49,121 bases of DNA from Chara braunii (GCA_003427395.1 BFEA01000829.1:45310-94430); one strand, 5' to 3'. Shown: positions 17,967 to 27,828, counted from the stretch's first letter. Numbers and translations: made by a program. Notes: generated by a model from the sequence alone, not told the origin.

Positions 17967-18589
17967 TTACTTGTGTGGACAGGATTTAATTAGTGTTTGG
18001 GGCTCGTTTTTCAGTCCACTCTCAGTGTCTGATTCCCTGCTCTCGTCCCTCGCTGGAGAGGAACCAATGTTGTACTCTCCTGTGGTACACTTCGTTGTGA
18101 TGTGTGGTTCTTCGATGTCTCCCCCTGGGGAGATCTTGTCGCCCAATCCCAGCATCTCCTCATCTTCGTCCTCCATGTTGTCTTCTTCCTCCCCCATGTC
18201 TACCTCTATGGGAGTAGCCTCATCTTGCAGTGAGCTTTTTGAGATCAAGAGGAGGGTCATGATGATATCTGCTAGGGAATCCACAATAATATCAAACGTA
18301 CCGGATCTCCCGTTCAACACATTATACGGGAGTGTTGTTATCGTGTTCCATGCCCTCCAAGTTAGGCCTTCGCCGAGTTTTGCCTTTTCATCGAGCTTGA
18401 CCAGGACGGGGTTGAACGGGGTGAGGATCGACGAATCTGAGCTCTTTTCTCCACTTGTTAGTTCTCGTGAAGGAGCCCCGTATACCCCCAATGGGAACTC
18501 TGTGGAAATGATCTCCTTTATGTTCCTCGGCAGGGCCTGGTTGTCATCAAGTGTGGGGAATGCGAAAGAGGCATCGGTGGCCACCTGCC
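17967..18589 (-). pseudogene. Acidic ORF upstream of LINE-A2 ORF2
   Basis: A minus-strand open frame ends 35 bases upstream of the ORF2 start. It reads WRAWNTITTLPYNVLNGRSG, then DSLADIIMTLLLISKSSLQD, then a very acidic stretch (VDMGEEEDNMEDEDEEM) and a polar tail. I infer that it corresponds to the small ORF between ORF1 and ORF2 of LINE-A5 (40669-41133), by position and by the acidic composition. Sequence similarity is too weak to prove it. It could instead be an ORF1 C-terminus. Confidence 0.5.
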
Positions 18590-18960
18590 ACCAAAGGCCC
18601 TTAAAAGACCTATAAAAGAAAGCGACAACCTGTCTACGGACAGGCGACATGGCGAGACAGGGCTTGATCACAAAGGTGGCGTGGCATTATGTAACAAGAA
18701 AAAAAAGCCAGGGGGGGCTAGGTGTCCTTGACCCGAGCACCCAAATAAAAGCTTTCCAAACCAAGTGGATCCTAGGACTATTAACCAGCCCCAAACTACC
18801 ATGGAGATCCTTGGCTCTAGAAGGTCTACAACAGCTACCATTCTACAACACACCGGAGAACATGGAGGGTGCCTTCTAGATCTTAAGTCATGGACCATAA
18901 AGAACAAGTCTGAGGGCATGGAGAGAAGTCCTCCCTGTGAGAGTAAGATAGTCAAACAGG
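18590..18960 (+). mobile_element. LINE-A3, connection-region fragment
   Basis: A short plus-strand piece of a LINE-A-type ORF2. It reads RPLKDL, a stop, then KKATTCLRTGDM (matching NSIKELNRKARSYLWTGDP of A1). It continues ITKVAWHYVTRKKSQGGLGV, IKAFQTKWILGLLTSPKLPW and YNTPENMEGAF. Both ends are cut and there is no poly(A). It lies between two minus-strand LINE blocks, A2 and A6, so it is an insertion or rearrangement remnant. Its divergence from A1, A4 and A5 suggests another subfamily. Confidence 0.8.
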
Positions 18961-19449
18961 ACATTCCATGACACCTCTGATAGTTCAGGCTCCTTGGGTT
19001 TCAAGGTGTGGTGCTTGGGCCTGTTCGCCCCAAGGGCGTGCAAGGGCTGTTGTTGTTCTGCCATGGACTATCTAACACAGGTGCTTCCTACTCATTTGGT
19101 CGCTAGGATTTCAGTTGTAAGGGGACTCAATGTAGTACGACAAGCAAATCTTGGCCAGGCGAACCTTTTCTAATAGAACCTGACTCAAATGGTCATCTTT
19201 GTCGTCGAACACAGCATGCCCCTCACCTAGCGATGTTCAACTGCGGCCCTTTCTGAGGGGATTTCTCCTCCCATGAGCCCGTATGGGATGGCGTGCAGCA
19301 CCTTCCGTGGCCTCCAGACCAAGGGGTCTGCGAGTTGTGCCTCCATTGAGTACCTTACCATGTAGGGTCTCAGGTCGCCGACCTTAGTTTCACCTGCGTC
19401 GTCTATCCATTCCTCCCTGCGTCGTCTATCCATTCCTCCCTCCAATCAT
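18961..19449 (-). other. Unassigned DNA with an unrecognised minus ORF (19227-19445)
   Basis: The 72-codon minus frame 19445-19227 reads GDLRPYMVRYSMEAQLADPL, then VWRPRKVLHAIPYGLMGGEI. It looks protein-like, but I do not recognise a family. Its start overlaps a 22-base tandem duplication (TGCGTCGTCTATCCATTCCTCC, twice at about 19397-19441). The rest of the stretch shows no gene. Confidence 0.4.
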
Positions 19450-19487
19450 CTCTTAAACCCAGAATGTGGGCTGCTATAGGTGGATCC

Positions 19488-20339
19488 CTAGAGATGTTGG
19501 CTGCCAGGAGGGGCCTGCAAGCGCCAAAACCAGGATTTGTTCATTGCAATTTCCCAGTCTCCATGCTCCTGGTTCCAATGGTATGGCATGATCACTCTTT
19601 TCTGGCAACCGCCCTTGGCCTCCAATCTGGTTGCTATGAATATTTCTGCGTTTTGACCTAGTGACAGTCCTTGTAGGTTGACTGTGTCGTCTGCTGTGTG
19701 GTCCCTGAGGACTATAATCTGGGCCAACAGCATCACTTTTTGCCTGTCCAGGTCCTCCTGTGTGTTGAGTTGGTTTCCTGCCTCTTCATGCCCTTCATTT
19801 TGTTTGTGGCCGACATTGATCTTTTGTTCCTTTCCTTTGGGACCTTTTGTCTTCTTGTTGGGGTGGATGTTCTCTGCTTCGTTGTACAACTTAGGCATTT
19901 AGTCTGATTTAGATTAAATTGTGTGAGCCTTCTGCGTGTTTCCCTGGTTGGTCCAGTGTGTGACCGAACGTTCCGCAAAGAAGTCGGAAAGCTGGTGTTC
20001 CTTTTCCAAAATATCCAATTGGTTTTGGATTGGGATTTGGCCGATGATTTCTGATTGAGTGAAGTTAAAGTTCCTCAGGTTCAAGATGTGTCTTTTGTGT
20101 GCTACGCAGACTTCTAACTCCACCACTCTTTCCCTTTCTAGCTTCTTAACATATTCATTCAGCCATTCCAGCGAGTCAGTTTCTCCTCCTTCCTCTTCTT
20201 CCGGTGGGTCACTCTGCGTCCCTATGTTCTCTCCTTTCGAGTCTTGGGACATCCCCTTATCTGCTCCCCCCTCTACATGTTCTTTTGGTTTGGGGTTATG
20301 ATCTTCTCCACTCTCTCGTTCCTTTCCATCATCGTCCAT
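19488..20339 (-). pseudogene. LINE-A6 coiled-coil ORF and downstream segment
   Basis: From 20339 the frame is polar and acidic (PPEEEEGGETDSLEWLNEYV), then KKLERERVVELEVCVAHKRH and ILEKEHQLSDFF. The counterpart in A5 is WLEQAIKDLERVRDLEFKLH followed by LAHQRYRR. A stop at 19914 separates it from a second frame (19898-19488) that is Lys- and Gln-rich at first and ends at DWEIAMNKSWFW. In LINEs, ORF1-type proteins bind RNA and trimerise through coiled coils. Whether this small extra ORF does so is inference. Confidence 0.55.
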
Positions 20340-20660
20340 TGGTGCTTTGCTATTGTCCTCGTTCCCCTACTTTGTTTTCCTTGTTTCTTCATGTTCCTCT
20401 CCCTTCGAGCCATTTCAGCAAGTTGGTTTTCTCCTCCTTCCTCTTCTTCCGATTGGTCACTCTGTGTCCTTGTGTTTCTCTCCTTCCGAGTCTTGGGACA
20501 TCCCCTCATCAGCTCCCCCCTCTACGTGTTCTTTTGGTTTTGGGTTATGATCTTCTCTACTCTTTTGTTCCTTTCCATCACCGTCCATTGGTGCTTGGCT
20601 ACTGTCCTCGCTCCCCTCCTTCGTTTTCCCTGTTTCTTCGTGTTCCTCTTCCTTGGAGTC
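20160..20660. repeat. Tandem duplication with a 248-base period
   Basis: The blocks CTCCTCCTTCCTCTTCTTCCG (20183 and 20431), GAGTCTTGGGACATCCCC and TGTTCTTTTGGTTT, and CCATTGGTGCTT recur in the same order 248 bases apart, with perhaps 10-12% divergence. As 248 is not a multiple of 3, the duplication breaks the minus-strand ORF. Confidence 0.85.
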
Positions 20661-20957
20661 CTAGTCCATCTGGTCCGCTGTTGAGGAAGTGTCACGCAAA
20701 CTGTTCACCCTGCTGATTTGACTGGATGCTTGATTGTTGGTTGACCGGGTTGGGGAGGCCTGGTCAGCCTTTCGTTTAAGCGATTTGCTTGTCGTTTCTG
20801 AGGTATTGTCATCGGTGCTTGCCTGTGTTTCTGCCCTCAACATTTTTCCCCTTACTAGCAGATTCCCCAAACGTCTCGCAGCGCCTAACGCCTTCCCCGA
20901 CCCAACTAACATCTTGGGGCAGAAACCGACGTCACCATCGCGCTCGCGCCTTGCCAA
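20661..20957 (-). pseudogene. LINE-A6 polar ORF segment
   Basis: A 98-codon frame reads LGAARRLGNLLVRGKMLRAE, then a Ser/Thr-rich polar tail with a basic nuclear-signal-like patch SLKRKADQ. By position it matches the start of the small ORF of A5 (40669), which has SDKPKRRRGRSGSENQ and SRKRKRDEG. It has no enzymatic motif. Confidence 0.45.
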
Positions 20958-21576
20958 AACCCCGACTTCAACCTTTGGTTTGCCTGATTCTGCAAGAATC
21001 GGGCGCGTTACTTTATTCTCCCCCTAACACCTTCACCTTCTCCATCGTCTTCTTCGTCACCTCCGAGTTTCTCCCCTCCATCATCCCCTTGCTTCCTTCC
21101 TCATTGTCTTTTGCGGCTAACACAGACTGCTGTGGTATGGCTCGACAACATCCAACCTCAAAGATAAAGGACTCCTGGTTGTCGGGCCCTTCCGGTTTAT
21201 ACTCTCCCACATGCCAGTTGGGAGAGGTCCTAGGGAGTCCCCGCCTGCTTTGCACCCGCCCACTATCGGGCGTTATATTAATAAAAAAAAAGGAAAAAAA
21301 GGTAGCAAGAAAAAACATAACGTCCTACCCCAGGCAGCGAACATCAACGCCCGTCAGTGCATGATGACCTACCTAGAGAGTAAAATCAACCAGCAACAAA
21401 TGGAGGACCTGGACAAACCAATCACCCTAGGGGAACTGCACGCTGCCTTGTCCCAGATGGGAAATGACAAACACCAGGAATCAAAGGCCTGTCCAAAGAA
21501 TTTTGGATCCAGTTCGGGCCCACACTGGGAAATGACCTCCCGAACTTTATTAATGACAGTAGGGAAAAAACAGTCC

Positions 21577-22964
21577 TAGGTCAATATCTAAGCACCAACG
21601 TAGTCTCACTATTATACAAGAAGGTCGACAAGGAGGAACTTAAGAACTACAGACCAATCTCACTTCTCACAACACCCTACAAAATCCTAGCAAAGGCACT
21701 AGCAAACAAAATCATAGAACTAACAGACAAATGCTTTTACATCGACCAAGCAGGATTCATTCCGGGTTTATATATTTTGGATTATGTGATGGCTCTAAAC
21801 AAAGCTGCAAAGAAGATCACAGAAAAACGGATGCACGCAGCGATCCTATTCTTCGATTTCGGAAAGGCCTACAATCAAGTCAATTGGGACTTCCTACACA
21901 GTTGCATGGAGAAGATGGGAGTCGGCCCAAACTTCAGAAAGTGGGTAAAAATACTCTATGGGGATGCCACGGGCAGGGTGCAGATAAACAGAATACTGTC
22001 AGAATCCTATCCGATATCAAGATCGGTCCGTCAAGGCGACCCCCTCGCACCCCCTATATTCCTGTTCATAATGGAAACCATTGGATATTTCCTCTGCAAG
22101 GACCCATCCATAGGCCACATCACTGAACAAAACCACAACCCCCTCCACGACTTCGTTCTCCCCACCGCACAGATGTTCGCAGATGATCTCACGGTCCTCA
22201 TTCGCGCCAGTAACTCCTCCTTCCAGGCCCTGGCCCACGCTATGGAAGCCTTCAGACTCGCCTCAGAAATGGAGGTAAACTGGTCGAAAACGGAAGGGTG
22301 GTGGCTTGCAGAAGGCACCCCCCCCCAACCTCCAGACCCAACCACCCCAATGTCATGGACCATAGGCGACCAAGCACTCCGATACCTGGGCATTATGGTA
22401 AACGGAGATGGAATTTGGCAAGGCATGGGAGAGACTTTAATTGCCAGAACAATAACCCGTCTAGCCACCTGCAACAAAGCCCAGGCCTCCCTGCTAGGGA
22501 GAGCCCTCATTATCAACACATCAATGTTTTCCACTCTTTGGTACTTGGCCTCCATATGGTCCCCTCCCAACGACGACCTGAAGAAGATGAAGGCTAGAGC
22601 CAGGTGCTACCTGTGGACTGGCGACCCCAGCAGAACCACCTGCATAAACAAGGTGGATTGGCAAACCGTCATCAGGAAACCACACGAAGGCGGGCTAGGT
22701 ATAATCGACCCTAAAGAAGCGATCGCCCTCCAGATGAAATGGATAATCAAAGTCCTAACCAAACAAGCCCTCCCGTGGACTAAGATGGCGATAGACAACA
22801 TAAGAAATTTGGCACCGGTAGCATCCCCTCCAAACATGAGTGGACTGTTTTGGATCATGGCAAAGGAATGGTCCGGAAGACCCACTAGGAGTACCAACCA
22901 CGGGACCCCCAATCAGCCCCTCACTACGCCCATCCCCTACTGGTCACCGATCCTGAAGGCCTGA
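21577..22964 (+). pseudogene. LINE-A4 reverse transcriptase and connection
   Basis: The reading frame starts with LGQYLSTNVVSLLYKKVDKE and continues NYRPISL and FYIDQAGFIPGLYILDYVMA. From 21777 it is open for 395 codons: motif A FFDFGKAYNQVNWDF, SVRQGDPLAPPIFLF, catalytic FADD (22176-22187), RYLGIMVNGDG, SLLGRALIINTSMFSTLWYL, RCYLWTGDP and RKPHEGGLGIID. The stop at 22964 falls where other copies continue. Catalytic Asp residues are present. The second Asp of motif A (usual AYDQ) is Asn. Upstream there is a frame change near 21480-21580. Confidence 0.88.
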
Positions 22965-23134
22965 CACCGACTGATGCCAGAAAAGAAAGGGTCCCCGAGC
23001 AACAAAGAAGAAGTCCTAAGACAGCCCCTGTTCTGCAATCCCTGGATTAAAGATACAGAGGGCAAACCATGGACTCTCCGGGCCAAAGACCGCAGATGGT
23101 TGTCTTGGGTGGAGAGAGGAGTATGAAAGGTTAA

Positions 23135-23400
23135 ACATCTATGGTGTGAGGACCAACAAGAATGGTTAATTGTACAGGACCTCCGCACAACCTTAAAAGG
23201 ATGCCACCTACTGACCAACATCTATGGTNNNNNNNNNNNNNNNNNNNNNNNNNNNNNNNNNNNNNNNNNNNNNNNNNNNNNNNNNNNNNNNNNNNNNNNN
23301 NNNNNNNNTACAGGACCTCCGCACAACCTTAAAAGGATGCCACCTACTGACCAACATCTATGGTGTGAGGACCAACAAGAATGGTTAATTGTACAGGACC
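23135..23400 (+). repeat. 83-base tandem duplication around an assembly gap
   Basis: The unit begins ACATCTATGGTGTGAGGACC at 23135 and its next copy starts at 23218 (83-base period). The right side of the gap repeats the same unit. If the two 56-base flanks of the gap are merged, about two copies of the unit remain. Confidence 0.8.
23229..23308. other. Assembly gap (80 N), probably false
   Basis: The 56 bases before the gap (23173-23228) are identical to the 56 bases after it (23309-23364). Two contigs overlapping by 56 bases would give exactly this. Confidence 0.95.
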
Positions 23401-23833
23401 TCCACACAACCTTAAAAGGATGCCACCTAGTGACCACCAACCTATCAGAAATCCTCCAAAGCATTCCCCCCCCATGGACGACCCTCCTTAAAGAATCACA
23501 CACGTGGAAATCAGGAGATTGGGGACTGCTCACCACACAGACCCCACCAACAAGAGCCTACCGCTTCGTGTCCAAACCGAACCCGACCAACTACCAGGCC
23601 AAGTTCATATCCTACCCTATCATCAAACACAACATTTACGAACTAGAGGTCCTGAACAGAACACCACAGAACTTAAGGTTCGAGTCTCTCACAGGAAACC
23701 CTGGATCATCTTCCAGTCGGAACTCAGCATTAAGGAGCTGGAATTCGACCCAAAGGAATGGATATGGGATCTGGGCGCAACCGGGAAATCGAGGACGATA
23801 ACATAATATGACGTAAAGTTCGGATACTACGAA

Positions 23834-24010
23834 GTTGAGAAGATAATGGAACATGCCTATTTCTCTACAGGTGGCAGAGGACGACCTCAGAAGCGGTACA
23901 AGGTAAAGTTCAAATCCCAACCTCCATCTGAAGCTAGATGGTTTAGTAGGAAAGAACTTTTAACCATTACTCCTAACATTGTTGCTGCATATGAACGTGG
24001 GTTAGGATAG
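23834..24010 (+). pseudogene. Chromodomain remnant of a Gypsy-type integrase
   Basis: The 58-codon stretch reads VEKIMEH, then GRGRPQKRYKVKFKSQPPSE, ARWFSRKELL and PNIVAAYE before TAG at 24008-24010. It follows the chromodomain plan of chromovirus (Ty3/Gypsy) integrase C-termini, where ILdhR..GR...YLVKWKGYPPSEATWEP..L leads into a helix ending in aiaeYe. Two aromatic-cage positions differ (KF for KW, and RWFS for TWEP). The domain normally guides integration to modified histones. No integrase core precedes it. Instead it directly follows LINE-A4 in the same frame. Confidence 0.75.
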
Positions 24011-25519
24011 AAATTGTTGTATTTTCTGCGACGGAACTCGAAAACTGGGACGACAAGAATGCAATAACCCATGCCATATGTCTCGTAGAAATCTGAGGGC
24101 CGACCTGGCCACCCTCAGTCAGGCCAAAAATGAGGTAAGGGACCCCACACAGGGATTCAGGGCCTGGGCGTGCCACAATTGACTTTTCTCAACTGTCGCG
24201 ATCCCAACAGTCAAAGTCCAAAGGTACCCAGTCCAGGCCACCGGTCAAGCACACACACTTGTTTGTATGCAGGTACCCAGACAGCATCAAGTCCAAGGGG
24301 GAATTCTGCAACTGTACAATCCAGGCCTTCGGCTGTGACTCAATCTGGACGACTGAGGGGAGGAGACTCGAGGCCAGAGAGCCTCGACAAACACTACTTA
24401 AAGTCTGGCCTCAAGGTGGTCAGCATTCAGTCTTGCTATGCTGGTTCAACGCTGGCTTGACTTTGACTTGACGCTGGCATTATGCTAGTGCGGCGCTGGC
24501 TAGACGCTGGCTGTGCATCAGAGCTGCAGACGACGACACGAGGGAGAGGCAGCATGCTGGCATTGTACGCCAGGCATGCTGACGTGGCGCTGCCTCTGGT
24601 ATATGTGCCGCTGCCTATGGTCTACGTGGCATGCTGATGTGGCGCTGCCTCTGGTATATGTGGCGCTGCCTATGGTCTACGTGGCATGCTGACATGGCGC
24701 TGCCTATGGTCTACGTGGCATGCTGACGTGGTGCTGCCTCTGGTATATGTGGCGCTGCCTATGGTCTACATGGCATGCTGATGTGGCGCTGCCTCTGGTC
24801 TATGTGGCGCTGCCTCTGGTATATGTGGCGCTGCTTCTGGTCTATGTGGCGCTGCTATTGGTCTTCATTGATGATGTGGCATCGCCACCTGTCTTATTTA
24901 TGACGTGGCGTTGTCCACACTGTCTACATGAGGTGACTGGTTGCGAGGAAGAGGAAGATCAGGACTGTGGAGAGATCGTGAATACGTACGTGGTTGTCTT
25001 CATGTTGACATTGCTCCAGTGCTGATGAGGGACTAACTAGACGTGCCACGTGGGCACATTGAGGTTACTTCAGATACTCGTTCAGACTGTTGATTATTGA
25101 AGTGGTGTTGGAGGAGGGAGCCCGAAGCAGGAGTGGGCATTGTATTATTTCCTCTCCTTTGTCTAATCTCCTTCCTCTCTCCTTCATCTGTGTATGATTA
25201 TCTCGTCTCATTCTGTCTGGACACGATCTTGATTATTGGTAATCATCAGCTGTTGACATTCATCTGGAATTGCATTGTTGATAACTGTCTTCACGATCTG
25301 GGTTCATTGCACATGATCTGGGCCGTGGACCGGTAGGACCTAGGACGGTCCGGATCTTAGATTTGTGATGCTAGCGATTTTAATAGTGTAGGGAACTGCC
25401 CGCCCAGTCGAGAAACATTCATGCCTGGCATGAACATGCAGCCACACTGCCAGTTTGGGGGCTGGTAAGCTGCTGCGAGGCTGGGGTGCACACGGGCGCT
25501 GCTGGAGGTAGGTGCTGCT
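24011..25519. other. Non-coding region after the chromodomain, possible LTR remnant
   Basis: No gene is recognised. A polypurine-like run GAGGGGAGGAGA lies at 24355-24366, where a Gypsy element might have the start of its 3' LTR, but no LTR borders (TG...CA) could be set. The middle holds the tandem array at 24574-24872. The part 24900-25350 is unassigned. Confidence 0.4.
24574..24872 (+). repeat. Tandem array of 21-base units with a 13-base spacer
   Basis: Units of the form GTGGCGCTGCCTCTGGTATAT and GTGGCGCTGCCTATGGTCTAC alternate with GTGGCATGCTGAT/C, giving higher-order blocks of 55 bases. About ten 21-base units are present. In one frame the later part reads the 7-residue period VALPLVY. 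The perfect 3n period creates open frames, but nothing suggests a protein. Confidence 0.9.
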
Positions 25520-26060
25520 GGGTGGCAGCGGGAGCAAGGCAGCCATAGCCAGGCTGACCTTGCTGATGCTGGTGTTCGCAATAGTGGTCTTCTTGTAGGA
25601 AGTGCACATTGTGGGAAGGACAAGGTGTAGGAGAGAGGGGGATAAGAGACACGTACCTGATGTGTATGCGCCACTCTGCACGGGCGACTTGGTCATTTAC
25701 ATTGGTCTTCGGCTGGAAGTGATCGCTGGTTGCATCGTCATTAGTGGTAGGCTAGTATAGGTTCCGGGTAGAGATAGGCTGGGTGCTGAGTGCCAATCAA
25801 GAAGCGCAGCATTCGATACATTGTTGATGGTGGCAAGTTGAGGCTGACATTGACATTTGAGTTCATTGCCTTGCTTTTATTGGCTTGTATCTCAGTGCAT
25901 TCTTGTTTCTGCTTGGCACACGACTATCTGGTCTTCAATGTGATGTTGCAATTTGGTTTTACGTCTATCGCTCTCGCTCATTTTCCTTGCAAAATTTTTG
26001 GATTCATTTTTAAGATTGAGAACATTCTCAAATGACTGTGATAAAACTTTTTGGCTTTTT
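25520..26060 (-). repeat. Segment with a diverged inverted copy at 47610-48140
   Basis: Read on the minus strand, the blocks GCAAGGAAAATGAGCG, GACCAGATAGTCGTG, a CAG/GTAnGT site and GGCTATGGCTGCCT follow in the same order as on the plus strand at 47678, 47732, 47996 and 48102. Divergence is high (perhaps 30-40%), so this is an old duplication or an unrecognised repeat family. Confidence 0.65.
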
Positions 26061-26164
26061 CGAGGACCCAAACCCTGTAGTGCAACTGAGACTTGACACT
26101 GTTTTATGGAACTCGAATTCTTGAACTCCCAAAAAAAAAAAGAAAAGAGACACAAAGTTTTCAC
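25892..26164 (-). pseudogene. Small ORF MSESDRRK..., copy of the ORF at 47684
   Basis: From the in-frame ATG near 25986 it reads MSESDRRKTKLQHHIEDQIV then VCQAETRMH. The paralogous stretch at 47684 starts MSDSELQKPSSIIHMRPDSR, with LQHEFHQ further on. The surrounding DNA is similar too. I do not recognise the family. The shared ATG context (AAGGAAAATGAGCG) supports a real start in the ancestor. It could be part of a gene or of a transposon. Confidence 0.4.
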
Positions 26165-26201
26165 AGAAATTGTGACAAAACGAGAACATTATCAATACCT
26201 G

Positions 26202-26840
26202 TCAGGCCCCACTTGTTAGCCTGGAGGTCTGCCTCTGCAGCAATTTTGACCATGTAATTCCTTCTGCAAACTCGTATTGCCTTCCATGAGACTTATCCCT
26301 TTCCCCCATACCCCATCCCCATCCCTTATCTTCACCTTCCCCCTCCTCCTCCTCCTCCTTTTTCCCTGTATCAACTTGCTCATCTCCATTCTCTCCTCCT
26401 GTTACATTCTTCTTACCTCGATTTCTGTTGACACTGCTACCATTTCCAGTTCCGCTGCTGCTAACGATGCCCTCATTGTCATCAGAGAAGCCATACATTG
26501 GAATGTCACTCTCAGAGCAGCAGTTGCTTCTCTGGTTGTCATTAATAAGCCCTCCTCCTTCCCCATCGATTCCCAGAAGATATTTTCCAAACACACTGTC
26601 CTCATTTCCGTCACTGGTGAAAGAATTAGCCAACTCTTGTTGACTGCTCACACCATCGCTGCCCACTTTGCCACCAGCTGCTGGACTCTTCATCTTATTT
26701 GTGGCCTTGGCATCGGTCTTGTCATCATCACGGCCATCTTCACAAACCTCTCCCACCTTGTGTTGTCTGCCGCATCGTTCAGACTTGTTAACTGAGTGGA
26801 TGCCCACATCCATGCCCCTAGCGCCCTCTTTGCCATTCAC
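26202..26840 (-). CDS. Hypothetical acidic, low-complexity protein or exon
   Basis: This is the longest uninterrupted non-LINE frame with a protein-like look (212 codons). It starts MNGKEGARGMDVGIHSVNKS. The middle is polar and rich in Ser, Asp, Gly and Asn (SFTSDGNEDSVFGKYLLGID, SDIPMYGFSDDNEG). It then has a Glu run (KKEEEEEGEGEDKGWGWGMG) and a tail EFAEGITWSKLLQRQTSRLT. There is no signal peptide, membrane segment or known domain. A donor-like CAG/GTATTG follows the stop at about 26204, so it may be an exon of a larger gene. It could equally be a retroelement gag-like remnant. No neighbour helps. Confidence 0.35.
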   Translation of the reverse strand: MNGKEGARGMDVGIHSVNKSERCGRQHKVGEVCEDGRDDDKTDAKATNKMKSPAAGGKVGSDGVSSQQELANSFTSDGNEDSVFGKYLLGIDGEGGGLINDNQRSNCCSESDIPMYGFSDDNEGIVSSSGTGNGSSVNRNRGKKNVTGGENGDEQVDTGKKEEEEEGEGEDKGWGWGMGERDKSHGRQYEFAEGITWSKLLQRQTSRLTSGA

Positions 26841-26847
26841 GAGCGGA

Positions 26848-27352
26848 GAGGCTGATGACTGCTCACAGGTTCACACCAAACAGCACCAAACAGCAGCACA
26901 GTTTCGTTCTATTCATGAGTGACATAAAATGACGACTTACCATTTGCAGGCTCACAGCAAATCACAACACAGTTTGTTTTCTATTCTCTTATCCTTAAAT
27001 CACGTGGCGGGTCATGTGTAATGTGTCCCACACGAGACCACGGGCACAATGGACAGGCCCAGTGGGGATGGGCGGGCAGGTATGGCAGCCCAACCAGCAG
27101 TCCACCAGTCACTGTGTAGCCTGTCACATGTTTTTGTCCAAGGTACTCACACATGTCACTCATTTTCATGTTTTTTGACAGCCCGATGCCAGGGGGTGTG
27201 AGAAAGAGATTGCCCCAGCCCAGGCAGTTACCTGGGCTGGGATCCAGGCCGGTAGGGTTGCATACAACAACACAGTTTCTTTTCGCCTTGAGGAGATCAC
27301 TAAGATGATGACTGGTCACAGGTCCACACCAAACGGCAACACAGTTTTCTTT
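26848..27352 (+). repeat. Short dispersed direct repeat
   Basis: GATGACTGnTCACAGGTnCACACCAAACnGC...AACACAGTTT occurs at about 26850-26905 and again at about 27306-27350, with a weaker partner (GGCTCACAGCAAATCACAAC) at about 26950. The remaining DNA up to 27810 has no recognisable gene. Confidence 0.6.
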
Positions 27353-27828
27353 CCATGACACCCTGGACAACACGATTGTCTCAGATGGTGAACTGAGCTT
27401 GGCTCTCCGATCTAAGTTCAAAACCTGTCTTAATTATGAGAGGCTCCGTGCTTTTGAGAGAGAGATTGGAGCGAAACCGCTCATCCTCCACTGCCTCGTT
27501 CTTGCAATCGTCTATCTGTACTTACCAGCCATCCTGTACCCAAGACATTCTGCCAGAATGGATACTACACCTCCATCCAATGATATTGATCCCTTGGGGG
27601 TCGGAACGCTCACAATGATGGCCATCTAAGTTTAAAACTTGTGATGCTACTTCTTCCCTCGCGCAATGCATCCATTGCTTGTCTGCATCAACCCGTCATT
27701 ACCGTCGTTCCTCACGACAATTGTTACCACTGAACACCTCCGCATTTCCTGAGGATCACACCCTTCCACTGGAGATCTGTCCTTTACAGGGCCAAACCCC
27801 AACCCCTCTTCGCGTTTTTTTTTTTTTT

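Larger units (their letters stand above)
19450..21318 (-). mobile_element. LINE-A6, ORF1 end and coiled-coil region, minus strand
   Basis: The block order follows LINE-A5 from 40480 to 41610. The first block, near 21250, is LPRTSPNWHVGEYKPEGPD, similar to the ORF1 end LETPRWVWTLVGESTDRPD. Then comes a polar ORF (20957-20661) with SLKRKADQASPT (A5 has SRKRKRDEG). Next is the coiled-coil ORF (20339-19914), and last VIMPYHWNQEHGDWEIAMNK (about 19590; A5 LIPCRWNIAHRDWEIAVHK). There is no endonuclease or RT. It may be the detached upstream part of LINE-A2, separated by the A3 insertion, but A2 has its own acidic ORF in that position, so it may equally be a separate copy. Confidence 0.7.
22965..23812 (+). 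pseudogene. LINE-A4 ORF2 downstream region (broken)
   Basis: Conserved blocks are EEVLRQPLFCNPWIKD (about 23007), RRWLSWVERGV then a stop (23124), VKHLWCEDQQEWL (about 23130), LKGCHL (about 23193 and after the gap), WTTLLKESHTWKSGDWG (about 23476) and LEFDPKEWIWDLG (about 23738). They match A1 5030-5580 and A5 44290-44860. The 83-base duplication, the gap and a TAA at about 23812 make it non-functional. Confidence 0.8.
21330..23830 (+). mobile_element. LINE-A4, internal fragment with a well-kept RT
   Basis: A plus-strand copy starts within the RT N-terminus (QQQMEDLDKPITLGELHAAL, about 21397) and runs to the FDPKEWIWD block near 23750. It lacks the endonuclease, zf-RVT, 3' tail and poly(A). 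An A-rich tract (21275-21320) precedes it. At about 23830 LINE homology stops and a chromodomain follows in the same frame. A gap and an 83-base tandem duplication interrupt it at 23135-23364. Confidence 0.85.

Noticed and set aside
24574-24872. CRISPR array
   Set aside because: Direct repeats are contiguous 21-base units with one fixed short spacer, not unique spacers; the genome context is eukaryotic.
24720-25025. 101-codon frame with VALPLVY repeats
   Set aside because: It is open only because the tandem unit is 21 bases long; there is no domain or flanking gene.
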